Below are positions 1 through 8,416 of a stretch of 64,000 nucleotides of DNA, one piece after another. Every line of letters starts with the position of its first letter. Position 1 is the stretch's first letter. Position numbers and translations under genes: made by a program. This DNA is from JAZKHT01 sp040385245 (GTDB taxonomy: Bacteria > Pseudomonadota > Alphaproteobacteria > Rhodobacterales > Rhodobacteraceae), in contig JAZKHT010000016.1 of assembly GCA_040385245.1 (NCBI GenBank), positions 21,165-85,164 of the forward strand, given 5' to 3'. The notes under the pieces were generated by a model, which saw nothing but the letters and a program-made list of their open reading frames with translations, made no database searches and was not told where the DNA came from.

Positions 1-1
1 C

Positions 2-751
2 TATCCCATCGCCCGCGTGGCGGAAGTGACCCGTTGGATGACGGCATGCGCTGCTGTTCTGCCCGCGCATACCGAATTCACCCTGTCGCTTGCACCCGCC
101 CCGGCACCGATGCCCGATGCAAAGCTTGCCACCGCCGTGCTGACGATCTTTGCCGACAGCATGGAAGAGGCGGGCCGGATCACGTCCGAGGTCGGCGCCT
201 GGGCGCCCGAGGGAGCACTGATGCATCAGGGGCCGAACCCGGTCAGTTTCGGCATTCTGTACGGCATCATCGACCAGCACTTCCCCGACGGCGCGCGCTA
301 TGGCGTGGACAGCGCCTGGGGCACCGACGCGGCGGCGATGCTGCCTGCGATGGCGCGGATGGTGGAAACCGCTCCGTCGCGCATGTCCGGCGCGCTGGCC
401 GCCTTTTATCCGGCCAGTGCCGTGATCCATCAACCGATGCCGGACACCGCGTTTTCGATGTCCGCCCCGGTGCTGGGGCTGGTGCACGGGCTGTGGACCG
501 ACCCGGCTGAGGATGCGCTGCATCTGAATTGGCTGCGAACCGGAATGGACAGCTTTGCCCCTGCGACAAAAGGGCATTACGTTGGCGAGGCCGATCTCGC
601 CCGGCCCGGCCACCTGCAGCGTTGCTACAGTGGCCCCGCCCGGGCGCGGATCGAGGTGCTGCGCGCAAGCTATGATCCGAAGGGTCTGTTTTCGGGGCGC
701 GTGGCACGGGACGGTGCCGTTGGGTCCGCCATGGCCTTGGCGGCGGAATAG
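2..751 (+). CDS. FAD-linked oxidoreductase, C-terminal part (berberine-bridge type), 5' partial
   Basis: The frame is open through the left edge, so the N-terminal FAD-binding (PCMH-type) domain lies outside the window; 249 residues are visible. The last ~45 residues have the pattern of the berberine/BBE C-terminal domain: an aromatic-Gly pair, a Cys-Tyr-Ser-Gly segment, then Arg-Ile-Glu-Val-Leu-Arg and a closing Tyr-Asp-Pro-x-x-Leu-Phe, which in this family packs over the flavin. The cytochrome c gene starts 24 bases after the stop and is probably co-transcribed, suggesting that electrons from an alcohol or sugar substrate pass to a periplasmic or membrane-associated cytochrome. The substrate cannot be told from this fragment. 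Confidence 0.75.
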   Translation, partial: YPIARVAEVTRWMTACAAVLPAHTEFTLSLAPAPAPMPDAKLATAVLTIFADSMEEAGRITSEVGAWAPEGALMHQGPNPVSFGILYGIIDQHFPDGARYGVDSAWGTDAAAMLPAMARMVETAPSRMSGALAAFYPASAVIHQPMPDTAFSMSAPVLGLVHGLWTDPAEDALHLNWLRTGMDSFAPATKGHYVGEADLARPGHLQRCYSGPARARIEVLRASYDPKGLFSGRVARDGAVGSAMALAAE

Positions 752-775
752 TGTGTGACAACAGGAGTGTGCAAG

Positions 776-1261
776 ATGAAACGAATGATGACACTGTGTG
801 CTGCGATGCTGGGCGCGGTTCCCGCCGTGGCCGAAACGCCGGTGGAACGGGGGGCCTATATCGCCACGATCGCGGGCTGTGGCGATTGCCACACGCCGGG
901 GTATTTCCTTGGCCAGCCGGATATGGAGCATCCCTTGTCCGGGTCGGATGTCGGCTTTGAAATTCCGGGGCTGGGGGTATTCCATGGCCCGAACCTGACG
1001 CCGGATGCCGAAACCGGGCTTGGCGCGTGGTCCGAAGACCAGATCGTCACCGCCTTTCGCACCGGGGTGCGGCCAGACGGGCGCATCCTTGCCCCGGCGA
1101 TGCCGTGGCGCGGCTATGCGGCGATGACAGACGACGATGCCTATGCGGTGGCGGCGTATCTGAAGTCGCTGGCGCCTGTGTCAAACAAGGTGCCGGGGCC
1201 GTTCGGGCCAACCGAAGCGTCGCCCGGTTTCGTGATGCGGGTCATTCCGCCGGGGAATTGA
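776..1261 (+). CDS. c-type cytochrome, monohaem, secreted
   Basis: The protein has 161 residues. An N-terminal signal peptide (Lys-Arg, then a hydrophobic stretch ending Ala-Val-Ala-Glu) is followed by one haem-binding CxxCH motif (Cys-Gly-Asp-Cys-His) about 30 residues in. A later Ala-Pro-Ala-Met-Pro-Trp segment supplies the likely axial Met. The start at 776 is chosen because AGGAG lies about 9 bases upstream and the signal peptide begins there; an in-frame alternative start at 755 only adds a non-signal tail. It is a probable electron acceptor for the flavoprotein encoded immediately upstream. A strong terminator follows. Confidence 0.85.
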   Translation: MKRMMTLCAAMLGAVPAVAETPVERGAYIATIAGCGDCHTPGYFLGQPDMEHPLSGSDVGFEIPGLGVFHGPNLTPDAETGLGAWSEDQIVTAFRTGVRPDGRILAPAMPWRGYAAMTDDDAYAVAAYLKSLAPVSNKVPGPFGPTEASPGFVMRVIPPGN

Positions 1262-1280
1262 GCCGCCGGCGCAATCCATT

Positions 1281-1313
1281 GGCCCCCGCCTGATTTTCGG
1301 GCGGGGGCCTTTT
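1281..1313 (+). terminator. Rho-independent terminator after the cytochrome c gene
   Basis: A 10-bp perfect stem (GGCCCCCGCC at 1281-1290 with GGCGGGGGCC at 1300-1309) closes a 9-base loop and is followed by TTTT. Confidence 0.85.
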
Positions 1314-1411
1314 ATTGCGCTGCAACAGTCTGGGCCCGGTTTTCCACCATTTTGCGCAACCTGATCGGCTTGCGGCAGGTTTCCTTTGCGTGATCCTGAT
1401 CGGTGCGCCCC

Positions 1412-1543
1412 ATGCCCACGTCCTTGCTGCATATCCTCTATCTTGTGCTGGCGCTGGTTGCCTGTGCAACGGCCCTGTATTCGGGGTTCTGGTTCTGGCT
1501 GGCGCTGGCGTTTCTGGCGTTGCTGCTGGTCGCTGCGACATGA
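1412..1543 (+). CDS. Small hydrophobic membrane protein (43 aa)
   Basis: A 43-codon ATG frame encodes an almost wholly hydrophobic peptide with two candidate membrane helices (residues ~5-22 and ~25-42, rich in Leu, Ala, Phe and Trp). No family is recognised. It lies downstream of the cytochrome terminator, so it would need its own promoter. The strongly hydrophobic composition supports a real gene, but no clear ribosome binding site is visible, so this is tentative. Confidence 0.4.
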   Translation: MPTSLLHILYLVLALVACATALYSGFWFWLALAFLALLLVAAT

Positions 1544-1626
1544 TCGCAGGTGCCGCGCGCGGTTTGCCCCGACGGAAACCGCGCTGTTGCGCGTTGAACG
1601 GATGATCCAGCAGCAAAGGGCCAGCC

Positions 1627-1767
1627 ATGCCGATTTCCCGCGACGCCATCATTGTGACGGCTGTGTTTCTGCTGCTGGCGGTCAGTCTTGCGCTGCGCCA
1701 TCCGCCGCAGACGGCATGGGCCGATGTGTTCGTGACCCCGCACCAGACGGCTAACCGGACCGATTGA
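1627..1767 (+). CDS. Small single-pass membrane protein (46 aa)
   Basis: A 46-codon ATG frame with an AAAGGG ribosome-binding-like sequence just upstream. Residues ~7-24 form one membrane helix, followed by a short polar tail containing Trp-Ala-Asp-Val-Phe-Val-Thr. It may be co-transcribed with the 43-residue peptide upstream. It overlaps the convergent AbrB-family gene tail to tail by 17 bases. No function can be assigned. Confidence 0.45.
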   Translation: MPISRDAIIVTAVFLLLAVSLALRHPPQTAWADVFVTPHQTANRTD

Positions 1768-2788
1768 CCGCGAATATCCGCGCGGCCAAAGGCGCGCCGA
1801 TGATCACAAGGATGATCCGCGTCAGGTGGTGCAGGATCACATAGCCCAGATCCGCCCCCGCCACGATGGCCAGCACCGTCATTTCCGCCTGCCCTGCCGG
1901 GGCAAAGGCCAAAAACGCCTCGACCGGGCGGGCAAGGCCCGTCAGGATGACAATCTCGGTGAACAGGGCGGCCATGGCGGCCAGGATCAGCACGAACGCG
2001 ACGCCGCTTGCCACCGCATGGCGCAGATCGCGCAAGGTGACGCCGACGTAATGCACGCCGATCCCCATGCCGATGAACAGCTGCGCGGTCAGGATCGCCT
2101 CGGCCGGGGGGCGCATGTGGATCAGTCCCGCCAGAGACAGCGCCGCCGTCACGATCATCGGGCCAAGGATCGACGCGCCGAACAGCCCGATCCGTTCGCC
2201 CCCCTTCCACCCGATCAGGGCGGCGGCGACCATCAGGGCAAGTTCGGTCAGCGGAATCGTGGACAGCGGCGCGCCGATGGGATTGGTCAGCCCCGCACCG
2301 TACAGATGGGTCAGAAGGATCGGCGCGATGGTCACGATCATCAGCACCCGTGTGGCATGGATCAGCGACAGTGCGCGGACATCGCCCCCCGCCTCTTGCC
2401 CGAAGATCACCATGTCCTGCAATCCGCCCGGCATAGCGGCATACCAGGATGTGACCGGATCAAACCCGCAGCGCCGAAAGAACGGCACCCCGATCAGCGC
2501 GATGCCCGCGATGTAGAACGGCACCAGCGCGACCGATGCCGCCATCACCGGCACTTGCCCCACCAATGCGGGCGTGACGGATGCCCCAACCGCCACCCCC
2601 AGAATGGTGCGCGCGGCCACCGACACCTGCCCCATCGTCTGCAACCGCGCGCCCGACAGGGCGGCGATCAGACAGGCCGCCATCGGCCCGAACAGGAACG
2701 GCAGCGGCAGGCCAAGGGACCAGAACGCCCCAGCGCTTGCGGCGGCAAGGGCCAGCGTCAATGCACGGGCGCGGGTGAACATTGTCAT
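1751..2788 (-). CDS. AbrB-family (ammonia-monooxygenase-associated) membrane protein
   Basis: The 345-residue protein has about ten hydrophobic helices arranged as two homologous halves, the layout of PF05145 (AbrB). The Pro-Gly-Gly-Leu-Gln-Asp-Met segment near residue 130 and the Pro-Ala-Gly-Gln-Ala-Glu-Met segment in the second half are the repeated family signature. The start at 2788 excludes a long upstream extension that runs through the divergent regulator gene. Family members are often called putative ammonia monooxygenases or regulators, but the topology suggests a transporter. It is divergent from the GntR-tcuAB operon, so it may move a tricarboxylate or be co-controlled with it; that role is inferred only from position. 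Confidence 0.75.
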   Translation of the reverse strand: MTMFTRARALTLALAAASAGAFWSLGLPLPFLFGPMAACLIAALSGARLQTMGQVSVAARTILGVAVGASVTPALVGQVPVMAASVALVPFYIAGIALIGVPFFRRCGFDPVTSWYAAMPGGLQDMVIFGQEAGGDVRALSLIHATRVLMIVTIAPILLTHLYGAGLTNPIGAPLSTIPLTELALMVAAALIGWKGGERIGLFGASILGPMIVTAALSLAGLIHMRPPAEAILTAQLFIGMGIGVHYVGVTLRDLRHAVASGVAFVLILAAMAALFTEIVILTGLARPVEAFLAFAPAGQAEMTVLAIVAGADLGYVILHHLTRIILVIIGAPLAARIFAVNRSG

Positions 2789-2810
2789 CAGAGACTCGCT
2801 TGACGATATG

Positions 2811-2828
2811 TGTATCCAGTTGCATACA
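2811..2828. promoter_or_regulatory. Candidate GntR operator between the AbrB gene and the GntR-tcuAB operon
   Basis: A perfect inverted repeat TGTAT-(8 nt)-ATACA lies in the divergent intergenic gap. FCD-type GntR regulators commonly bind short palindromes with TGTAT or ATACA arms. Its position 27 bases upstream of the chosen GntR start favours that start over the longer frame, which would put the operator inside the coding region. Confidence 0.5.
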
Positions 2829-2854
2829 TGTGGACACAAAACGCAAGGCCCCCG

Positions 2855-3517
2855 ATGTCCGACGACGACGACACCCCCCAAGGCCAGACCGCCTATCGCC
2901 GCCTGCTGGAGGAGATCCGGCGCGGCGACCTGGCTCCCGGTGCGCGGCTGCGCGAAACCGAACTGGCCGACCGTCTGGGCATCAGCCGCACCCCCGTCCG
3001 CGAAGCGGTGCGGATGCTTGAGGCGGATGGCCTGATCACCCATCTGCCCCGGCAAGGCGCAACCGTCCGCACCCTTGACTACCCCGAGGTGATGGAACTG
3101 TACGAGATGCGCGCCGTCCTCGAAGGCACCGCCGCCCGCATGGCCGCCCGCGCCGCGTCCGATCTGGAACTGGCGGAACTGGCGGCATTGAACGAGGCGT
3201 TTGCCGCCGCCCCGCCGGGGCATGGCGCCTATGACCTGAACCGCCGGTTCCATCTGACGCTGCTGGACGCAGCCAAGAACCGCTTTCTGGTCAAGTCGAT
3301 GAATGCCTTGCAGAAAACGCTGATGATCCTGGGGCCGACCACACTGATCGACCCGGATCGCGCAGGCATCGCCGCCGTCGAACACCGCCGCATACTGGAG
3401 GCGCTGACCGCCCGCGACGGCCCCCGCGCCGAGGCCGAGATGCGCGCCCATATCGAAGCCGCCCACCGCGTCCGCATCCGCGCCCTGCGCGACCGCGACC
3501 GCCCAAATGACGACTGA
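2855..3517 (+). CDS. GntR-family transcriptional regulator, FCD type
   Basis: The 220-residue protein has an N-terminal winged helix-turn-helix (residues ~8-70, with Leu-Gly-Ile-Ser-Arg-Thr-Pro-Val-Arg-Glu-Ala as the recognition helix) followed by an all-helical FCD ligand domain; the Arg and His residues of the FCD metal/ligand site are present (Arg-Arg-Phe-His around residue 130, Glu-His-Arg-Arg near 180). It is translated directly into tcuA (the genes overlap by 11 bases), so it probably senses the tcuAB substrate or a related tricarboxylate. In Salmonella the corresponding regulator is LysR-type TcuR, so this is a different regulatory solution. The start could also be 2810 (GTG) or 2828. 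Confidence 0.85.
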   Translation: MSDDDDTPQGQTAYRRLLEEIRRGDLAPGARLRETELADRLGISRTPVREAVRMLEADGLITHLPRQGATVRTLDYPEVMELYEMRAVLEGTAARMAARAASDLELAELAALNEAFAAAPPGHGAYDLNRRFHLTLLDAAKNRFLVKSMNALQKTLMILGPTTLIDPDRAGIAAVEHRRILEALTARDGPRAEAEMRAHIEAAHRVRIRALRDRDRPNDD

Positions 3518-4913
3518 CACCATGACCGATCTGCACGACCCTTGGGATATCATCGTGGTGGGGGGCGGCAACGCCGCCCTGTCCGCCGCCATCACCGCCG
3601 CCGAAACCGGGGCGCGGGTGATCATTCTGGAAGGCGCGCCAAAGCCCTATCGCGGAGGCAACAGCCGCCACACCCGCAATTTTCGCTGCATGCATCAGGG
3701 GCCGCTGTCGGTGCTGACCGGCAGCTACCACGAGGATGAATATTTCGACGATCTGATGCTGGTGACCGCCGGCAAGACCGACGAACACCTTGCCCGCCTG
3801 TGCATCCGGGCGTCCGAGGAATGTCTGCCGTGGATGCAGTCGCACGGCGTGCGGTTTCAGCCGTCGCTGTCGGGCACGCTGTCCCTTAGCCGGACGAACG
3901 CCTTCTTTCTGGGCGGCGGCAAGGCGCTGGTGAACGCCTATTACAACGCCGCGACCGATCTGGGCGTGACCGTCGCCTATGACGCGCAAGTGACCCACAT
4001 CGGGCTTGAGGGGGACACTTTCACCCACCTTGAGGCGACGGTGGCGGGTGCGCCTCACCGCATTGACGGGCGGGCAGTGGTGCTGGCGTCCGGCGGGTTC
4101 CAGTCCGATCTTGATTGGCTGGCGCGGGCCTGGGGGCCTGCAGCGCGCAACTTCCTGATCCGGGGCACACCTTACAATCGCGGCGTGGTGCTGAAGGACA
4201 TGCTGGATCAGGGCTGCGACACGGTGGGCGATCCGACCCAATGCCATGCCGTCGCCATCGACGGGCGCGCGCCGAAATTCGACGGCGGCATCGTCACCCG
4301 GCTGGATTGCGTGCCGTTCTCGGTGGTGGTGAACAAGGACGGCGACCGGTTCTATGACGAAGGGCAGGACGTCTGGCCCAAGCGCTATGCGATCTGGGGA
4401 CGGCTAGTGGCGGCACAACCGGATCAGGTCGCCTATTCGGTGATCGACGCGAAATCCATCGACCTGTTCATGCCGTCGGTCTTTCCGCCCAACAAGGCTG
4501 ACACGATGGATGCGTTGGGCGCGCAGATGGGCATCGACGGGGCAAAGTTGGCGCAGACCGTGGAGGCGTTCAACGCCGCCTGCCAACCGGGCACGTTTCA
4601 CCCCACCGAGTTGGACGGCCTGTCCACCCGTGGGCTGAACCTGCCGAAAACCAACTGGGCGCGGCCCATCGATACCCCGCCTTTCTACGGCTATCAGCTG
4701 CGCCCCGGTGTGACCTTTACCTATCTGGGGCTGAAGGTGTCGGACGATGCGCGCGTGCATACCCTGCGCGGCCCCTTGGACAATGTCTGGGCGGCGGGGG
4801 AGATCATGGCAGGCTCGATCCTGGGTCAGGGCTATCTGGCCGGGTTCGGGATGACCATCGGCACCGTTTTTGGACGCATCGCAGGAAAAGGGGCCGCCGC
4901 CCATGTCGCTTGA
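3507..4913 (+). CDS. tcuA: FAD-dependent tricarballylate dehydrogenase
   Basis: The 468-residue flavoprotein belongs to the fumarate reductase/succinate dehydrogenase flavoprotein superfamily. It has an N-terminal dinucleotide-binding motif (Gly-Gly-Gly-Asn-Ala-Ala at residues ~19-24) and the Gly-Gly-Asn-Ser-Arg-His-Thr-Arg-Asn segment characteristic of TcuA. TcuA oxidises tricarballylate to cis-aconitate, passing electrons to TcuB. The gene overlaps both the upstream regulator and downstream tcuB, forming a tight GntR-tcuA-tcuB operon. The usual tcuC transporter gene is not seen here. The exact substrate could be another polycarboxylate. Confidence 0.85.
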   Translation: MTTDTMTDLHDPWDIIVVGGGNAALSAAITAAETGARVIILEGAPKPYRGGNSRHTRNFRCMHQGPLSVLTGSYHEDEYFDDLMLVTAGKTDEHLARLCIRASEECLPWMQSHGVRFQPSLSGTLSLSRTNAFFLGGGKALVNAYYNAATDLGVTVAYDAQVTHIGLEGDTFTHLEATVAGAPHRIDGRAVVLASGGFQSDLDWLARAWGPAARNFLIRGTPYNRGVVLKDMLDQGCDTVGDPTQCHAVAIDGRAPKFDGGIVTRLDCVPFSVVVNKDGDRFYDEGQDVWPKRYAIWGRLVAAQPDQVAYSVIDAKSIDLFMPSVFPPNKADTMDALGAQMGIDGAKLAQTVEAFNAACQPGTFHPTELDGLSTRGLNLPKTNWARPIDTPPFYGYQLRPGVTFTYLGLKVSDDARVHTLRGPLDNVWAAGEIMAGSILGQGYLAGFGMTIGTVFGRIAGKGAAAHVA

Positions 4914-5964
4914 CCATATCCCCGAAGCCCGCCGCCAGATCGAGATCTGCAACGCCTGCCGCTATTGCGAGGGATTCTGTTCGGTCTTTCCGGCGATGAC
5001 GCGGGACAAGGCCTTTGCCGATGGCGACATCACGCATCTGGCCAATCTGTGCCACAACTGCCGGGGCTGCTATTATTCCTGCCAATACACCGAACCGCAT
5101 GAATTCGCGCTGAACCTGCCCGCCGCACTGGCCGAGGTGCGCCAAGACAGCTGGGAACGGCTGATCTGGCCGCAAACGGTGGCCCGGCGCGTGCAGACGG
5201 GCGGTGTTGCGCTGGCGGCGGTTCTGGTGCTGGCCTTTGCGGCGATCTTCTGGGCGATGGCGGCGCTGCGACCGGCGGATGGTCAGGGGTTCTACGCCTT
5301 TCTGTCGCATGGCGTGATGGTGGCGATCTTTGCGCCCGCCTTTCTGCTGCCGCTCCTGTCGGTCGCGCTGGGTTTGCGCGCCTATTGGGCCGAAGTGGGG
5401 GCGGGCCGCTTTCGCCTGGCGCATCTGGCGGGGGCTGTGCGGCAGGCGGCGACGTTACGCAATCTGAACGGCGGGCAAGGGCAGGGCTGCAATTTTGAGG
5501 CCGAGGATCGCTATTCCGACCGCCGCCGCTGGTATCATCAGGCGACGATGTACGGGTTCCTTTTGTGCTTTGCCTCCACCAGTAGCGCCACGGTGCTGCA
5601 CTATCTGGCCGGGATGCAGGCCCCTTACGGCTTGTTTTCCCTGCCGAAACTGTTGGGCGTGCCGGGGGGTATCCTGCTTGCGGCCGGCACCATCGGCCTT
5701 GTGCGTCTGAAGCTACGCGCAGACCCCGCTTTGGGCGCGGTCCGCGTCTGGGGGGCCGAGATGGCCTTTGTCCTGTTGCTGTGCGGCGTGGCTGTGACGG
5801 GTCTTGCGCTGTTTGTTGCGACCGGGACGGCGCTGGTGGCACCGCTGCTCGCGTTGCATCTGGGGTTGGTGCTGACGTTCTTCCTGATCCTGCCGTTTTC
5901 CAAGATGGTGCACGGCTTTTTCCGCCTGACCGCCCTTGCCGCGGAAGAAGCGTTGCGGCGCTAA
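4903..5964 (+). CDS. tcuB: Tricarballylate utilisation protein B (Fe-S/membrane electron carrier, CitB-like)
   Basis: The 353-residue protein starts at an ATG that overlaps the end of tcuA by 11 bases. The N-terminal ~80 residues carry two ferredoxin-like cysteine clusters (CxxCxxCxxxC near residues 14-24 and CxxCxxCxxxC near 47-57) for [4Fe-4S] centres. The rest has about six hydrophobic helices (residues ~95-350) with several His residues able to ligate haem. In the family, TcuB reoxidises the reduced flavin of TcuA and passes electrons to the quinone pool. Its end overlaps the convergent bestrophin gene by 4 bases. Confidence 0.85.
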   Translation: MSLDHIPEARRQIEICNACRYCEGFCSVFPAMTRDKAFADGDITHLANLCHNCRGCYYSCQYTEPHEFALNLPAALAEVRQDSWERLIWPQTVARRVQTGGVALAAVLVLAFAAIFWAMAALRPADGQGFYAFLSHGVMVAIFAPAFLLPLLSVALGLRAYWAEVGAGRFRLAHLAGAVRQAATLRNLNGGQGQGCNFEAEDRYSDRRRWYHQATMYGFLLCFASTSSATVLHYLAGMQAPYGLFSLPKLLGVPGGILLAAGTIGLVRLKLRADPALGAVRVWGAEMAFVLLLCGVAVTGLALFVATGTALVAPLLALHLGLVLTFFLILPFSKMVHGFFRLTALAAEEALRR

Positions 5965-6851
5965 CCCAGATGAAATTTCTGCGCCTGCAAGGGTGCGGGG
6001 GCCACTTCGCCCATATGCGGGGCAATGCTGATTTCGGCGGCGCGGCAGATGGCGTCCAACGGCAGCGCGTTCAGGGTGGTGCCGAAGGGATGGCTCAACT
6101 CCTCGGTTACTTCGGCCAGACCCAGGAACACATAGGCCACGATGCCCACGAACAGCGGCGTCAGCCAGCCTGCGGGGCCGATCAGCGCCAGCGGCAACAG
6201 CAGGCAATAGATGTAGGTCGTGCGAAAGATCAGCAGCGAATAGACGTAAGGCAGCGGCGTGGTCGAAATCCGCTCACACCCCGCCTGCGCGTTGGTGATG
6301 CTGGCAAGACGGCCGGTCAGGGTGCGCGCACCAAAGCCGTCAATCGCCCCAGCCGCATGGGCCAGCGCGATGCCGCGCGTCATGGCGTCAAGCGCCGCAC
6401 AGGGCGGGTGCGCTGTGTCGACAAAGGCCGCCGCACGGGCCAGAACCGCCGCATCGGGTGACTGACGGCGCAGATTGACGCGGTGCAGGTGCAAAAACGC
6501 CAGCGCGTTGCGCAGGGTGGCATGGCGCAGCGCATCGTCGGGTACGAACACCGCCACTTCGCGCGCCAAGGCGCGCAGGTCGGCCAACAGCCCACCCCAC
6601 AGCTTTCGCGCCTCCCACCAGCGGTCATAGGCGGCGTTGTTGCGAAAGCCCAGAAACAGCGACAGCGCGATGCCAAAGACGGTGAAAGCAGCACCATCGA
6701 CATGCGGCAGGACATGGGTTCGCCGGTCCACCACCACCATCAGCGCGGCAAAACCCATCAGAAACAGTAACTTCGGCGCTATCAGCGGCAGGATGGAGCC
6801 GCGCACCGCAAAGGCAAGGTCAAGAAAGCCGGGTTTGTCACGGATGATCAT
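5961..6851 (-). CDS. Bestrophin-family ion channel (UPF0187/YneE type)
   Basis: The 296-residue protein has the bestrophin pattern: a short N-terminal helix, a membrane segment at ~22-60, then Gly-Phe-Arg-Asn-Asn-x-Ala-Tyr-x-Arg-Trp-Trp-Glu-Ala-Arg-Lys-Leu-Trp-Gly near residues 88-106, which is the family signature. A further pair of membrane helices lies at ~200-245. Prokaryotic bestrophins form pentameric ion channels in the inner membrane. It is downstream of tmm on the same strand, but a hairpin lies between them, so coupling to TMA metabolism is uncertain. Confidence 0.85.
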   Translation of the reverse strand: MIIRDKPGFLDLAFAVRGSILPLIAPKLLFLMGFAALMVVVDRRTHVLPHVDGAAFTVFGIALSLFLGFRNNAAYDRWWEARKLWGGLLADLRALAREVAVFVPDDALRHATLRNALAFLHLHRVNLRRQSPDAAVLARAAAFVDTAHPPCAALDAMTRGIALAHAAGAIDGFGARTLTGRLASITNAQAGCERISTTPLPYVYSLLIFRTTYIYCLLLPLALIGPAGWLTPLFVGIVAYVFLGLAEVTEELSHPFGTTLNALPLDAICRAAEISIAPHMGEVAPAPLQAQKFHLG

Positions 6852-6902
6852 GCGGCTATCCTAAAGCAACCCCTGCCCCGGCGCCATGATCCCGTTGGGC
6901 AT

Positions 6903-6927
6903 GGACCCCGGTTTTGCACCGGGGTCC
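6903..6927. terminator. Hairpin between tmm and the bestrophin gene
   Basis: A perfect 10-bp stem (GGACCCCGGT at 6903-6912 with ACCGGGGTCC at 6918-6927) has a 5-base loop just after the tmm stop on the minus strand. There is no clear T-tract, so it may terminate weakly or protect the tmm message. Confidence 0.6.
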
Positions 6928-6940
6928 TGCGCGTCGCGCA

Positions 6941-8284
6941 TCAGTTCTTGAGATAGCTTTCCATGCTGTCTTCCAGCGCATCCTTCCACGGCGTGTGGTG
7001 GACGGGGGCCATCGTGCCGGTGATGACCGACCGGTAGGCGTTGTTGCGAAAGCCCATGATGTCTTTCTTCTTGTGGTCTTTCCATTCGAAGAACGCCTCG
7101 CACGCGCCGTCCACGTCAAACGACGGATAGTCGGTCTCGGCGATCAGTTCCTTGACGTAATCGCCCTGATAATGGATCGCGTCATGCGCGTCGGCGCCCG
7201 CATCTTCGCCCGCCACACGGTCGGCCACGTCCTTTTGCAGCGCGGCCTTGTCGGACGGGATGGCAATCCGGCCCATGATCGCATCGCGCACCCACCAGGC
7301 CTGCGCATCGAACATGTTGAAGGTGAACCACTGGTCCTGCATCCCCAAATAGAACAGCTTGGGGTTATGGACCCACGCCACGCCCTTATAAAGGTCCGCC
7401 GTCGCCAGACGGTTCGCGGTTTTCAGGCGCAGATCGTCGGGCAGATAGGGGAAGTGGTGCTTGTAGCCTGTGCACAGGATGATCGCGTCGATCTTCTTGC
7501 TGGTGCCGTCCTTGAAATAGGCGGTGGTTTCATCGACCCGTTCCAGAATCGGAACCTCGGCCCAGTTTGATGGCCATTTAAAGCCCATGGGTGCGGTGCG
7601 ATGTGCCACGGTGATGCTGTTTGCGCCGTATTTCCAGCACTGCGACCCGATATCTTCGGCGGAATAAGAGGTGCCGACCAGCAGCAGGTCCTTGCCCTTG
7701 AACTCCATCGCGTCGCGGAAATCGTGCGCATGCAGGACGCGGCCGCCAAAGGTGGCAAAGCCGGGGAATTCCGGCACATTCGGGGTCGAGAAGTGGCCGG
7801 ACGCGACGATGACGTGATCGAAGACCTCGTCATACATGTGGTCTTTTTTCAGATCATGTGCCGTGACGGTGAACTTGCCGGTTGCATCGTCATATTTGAC
7901 AAAGCGGATCGTGGTGCAGAACCGGATCCAGTCGCGGACCCCGGCCTTTTTCACCCGGCCTTCGATATAGTCGAACAGCACGGCGCGCGGCGGATAGCTG
8001 GCGATCTGCTTGCCGAAATGTTCCTCGAACGAATAGTCCGCGAATTCCAGACCCTCTTTCGGGCCGTTCGACCACAGGTAGCGATACATCGACCCGTGGA
8101 CGGGTTCACCGAATTCATCCAGCCCGGTGCGCCAAGTGTAATTCCACAAACCGCCCCAGTTCGACTGCTTTTCAAAACAGACGATCTCGGGGATCTCCGC
8201 GCCCTTTTGTGCCGCCGACTGAAAGGCCCGCAACTGCGCCAGACCTGACGGCCCCGCCCCGATGACCGCGATACGTTTTTTCAT
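6941..8284 (-). CDS. tmm: Trimethylamine monooxygenase
   Basis: The 447-residue class B flavin monooxygenase oxidises TMA to TMAO using NADPH and O2. Visible motifs are the FAD site Gly-Ala-Gly-Pro-Ser-Gly (residues ~9-14), the flavin-monooxygenase signature FxGxxxHxxxF (Phe-Gly-Gly-Arg-Val-Leu-His-Ala-His-Asp-Phe, near 180), and the NADPH-binding Gly-Thr-Ser-Tyr-Ser-Ala-Glu-Asp around residue 202. The Trp/Tyr-rich Tmm-type segment with Trp-Asn-Tyr-Thr-Trp-Arg is also present. AGGAGG lies 6 bases before the ATG at 8284. It is part of a tdm-haemoglobin-tmm run on the minus strand. Trimethylamine is the best-supported substrate given the context, although such enzymes also oxidise other tertiary amines and sulfides. 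Confidence 0.93.
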   Translation of the reverse strand: MKKRIAVIGAGPSGLAQLRAFQSAAQKGAEIPEIVCFEKQSNWGGLWNYTWRTGLDEFGEPVHGSMYRYLWSNGPKEGLEFADYSFEEHFGKQIASYPPRAVLFDYIEGRVKKAGVRDWIRFCTTIRFVKYDDATGKFTVTAHDLKKDHMYDEVFDHVIVASGHFSTPNVPEFPGFATFGGRVLHAHDFRDAMEFKGKDLLLVGTSYSAEDIGSQCWKYGANSITVAHRTAPMGFKWPSNWAEVPILERVDETTAYFKDGTSKKIDAIILCTGYKHHFPYLPDDLRLKTANRLATADLYKGVAWVHNPKLFYLGMQDQWFTFNMFDAQAWWVRDAIMGRIAIPSDKAALQKDVADRVAGEDAGADAHDAIHYQGDYVKELIAETDYPSFDVDGACEAFFEWKDHKKKDIMGFRNNAYRSVITGTMAPVHHTPWKDALEDSMESYLKN

Positions 8285-8376
8285 CAATCCCTCCTGTTTA
8301 TTTGGCGGGGCATTTCCGAAATGCCCCAAACTTCTGGCAATGACGCTATCGGCCCGGATTGATCGGTGTCAAATTA

Positions 8377-8394
8377 TTTTCCTGCCGGGAAAAT
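8377..8394. promoter_or_regulatory. Palindromic operator candidate upstream of tmm (methylamine motif site 1)
   Basis: TTTTCCTGCCGGGAAAAT lies 93 bases upstream of the tmm ATG and contains a 7-bp inverted repeat ATTTTCC-(5)-GGAAAAT. It aligns without gaps to 23101-23118 upstream of the dmm operon (consensus TTTTCCTGYCRGGRAAWT). It overlaps no gene and lies in the 132-base gap between the haemoglobin stop and tmm, which suggests tmm has its own regulated promoter. Confidence 0.6.
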
Positions 8395-8416
8395 GGTCAA
8401 AGGCGATATGCCACGT

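Noticed and set aside
2789..3625. Long upstream extension of the AbrB gene on the minus strand
   Set aside because: It runs antisense through the GntR gene; the family N-terminus and membrane helices begin at 2788.
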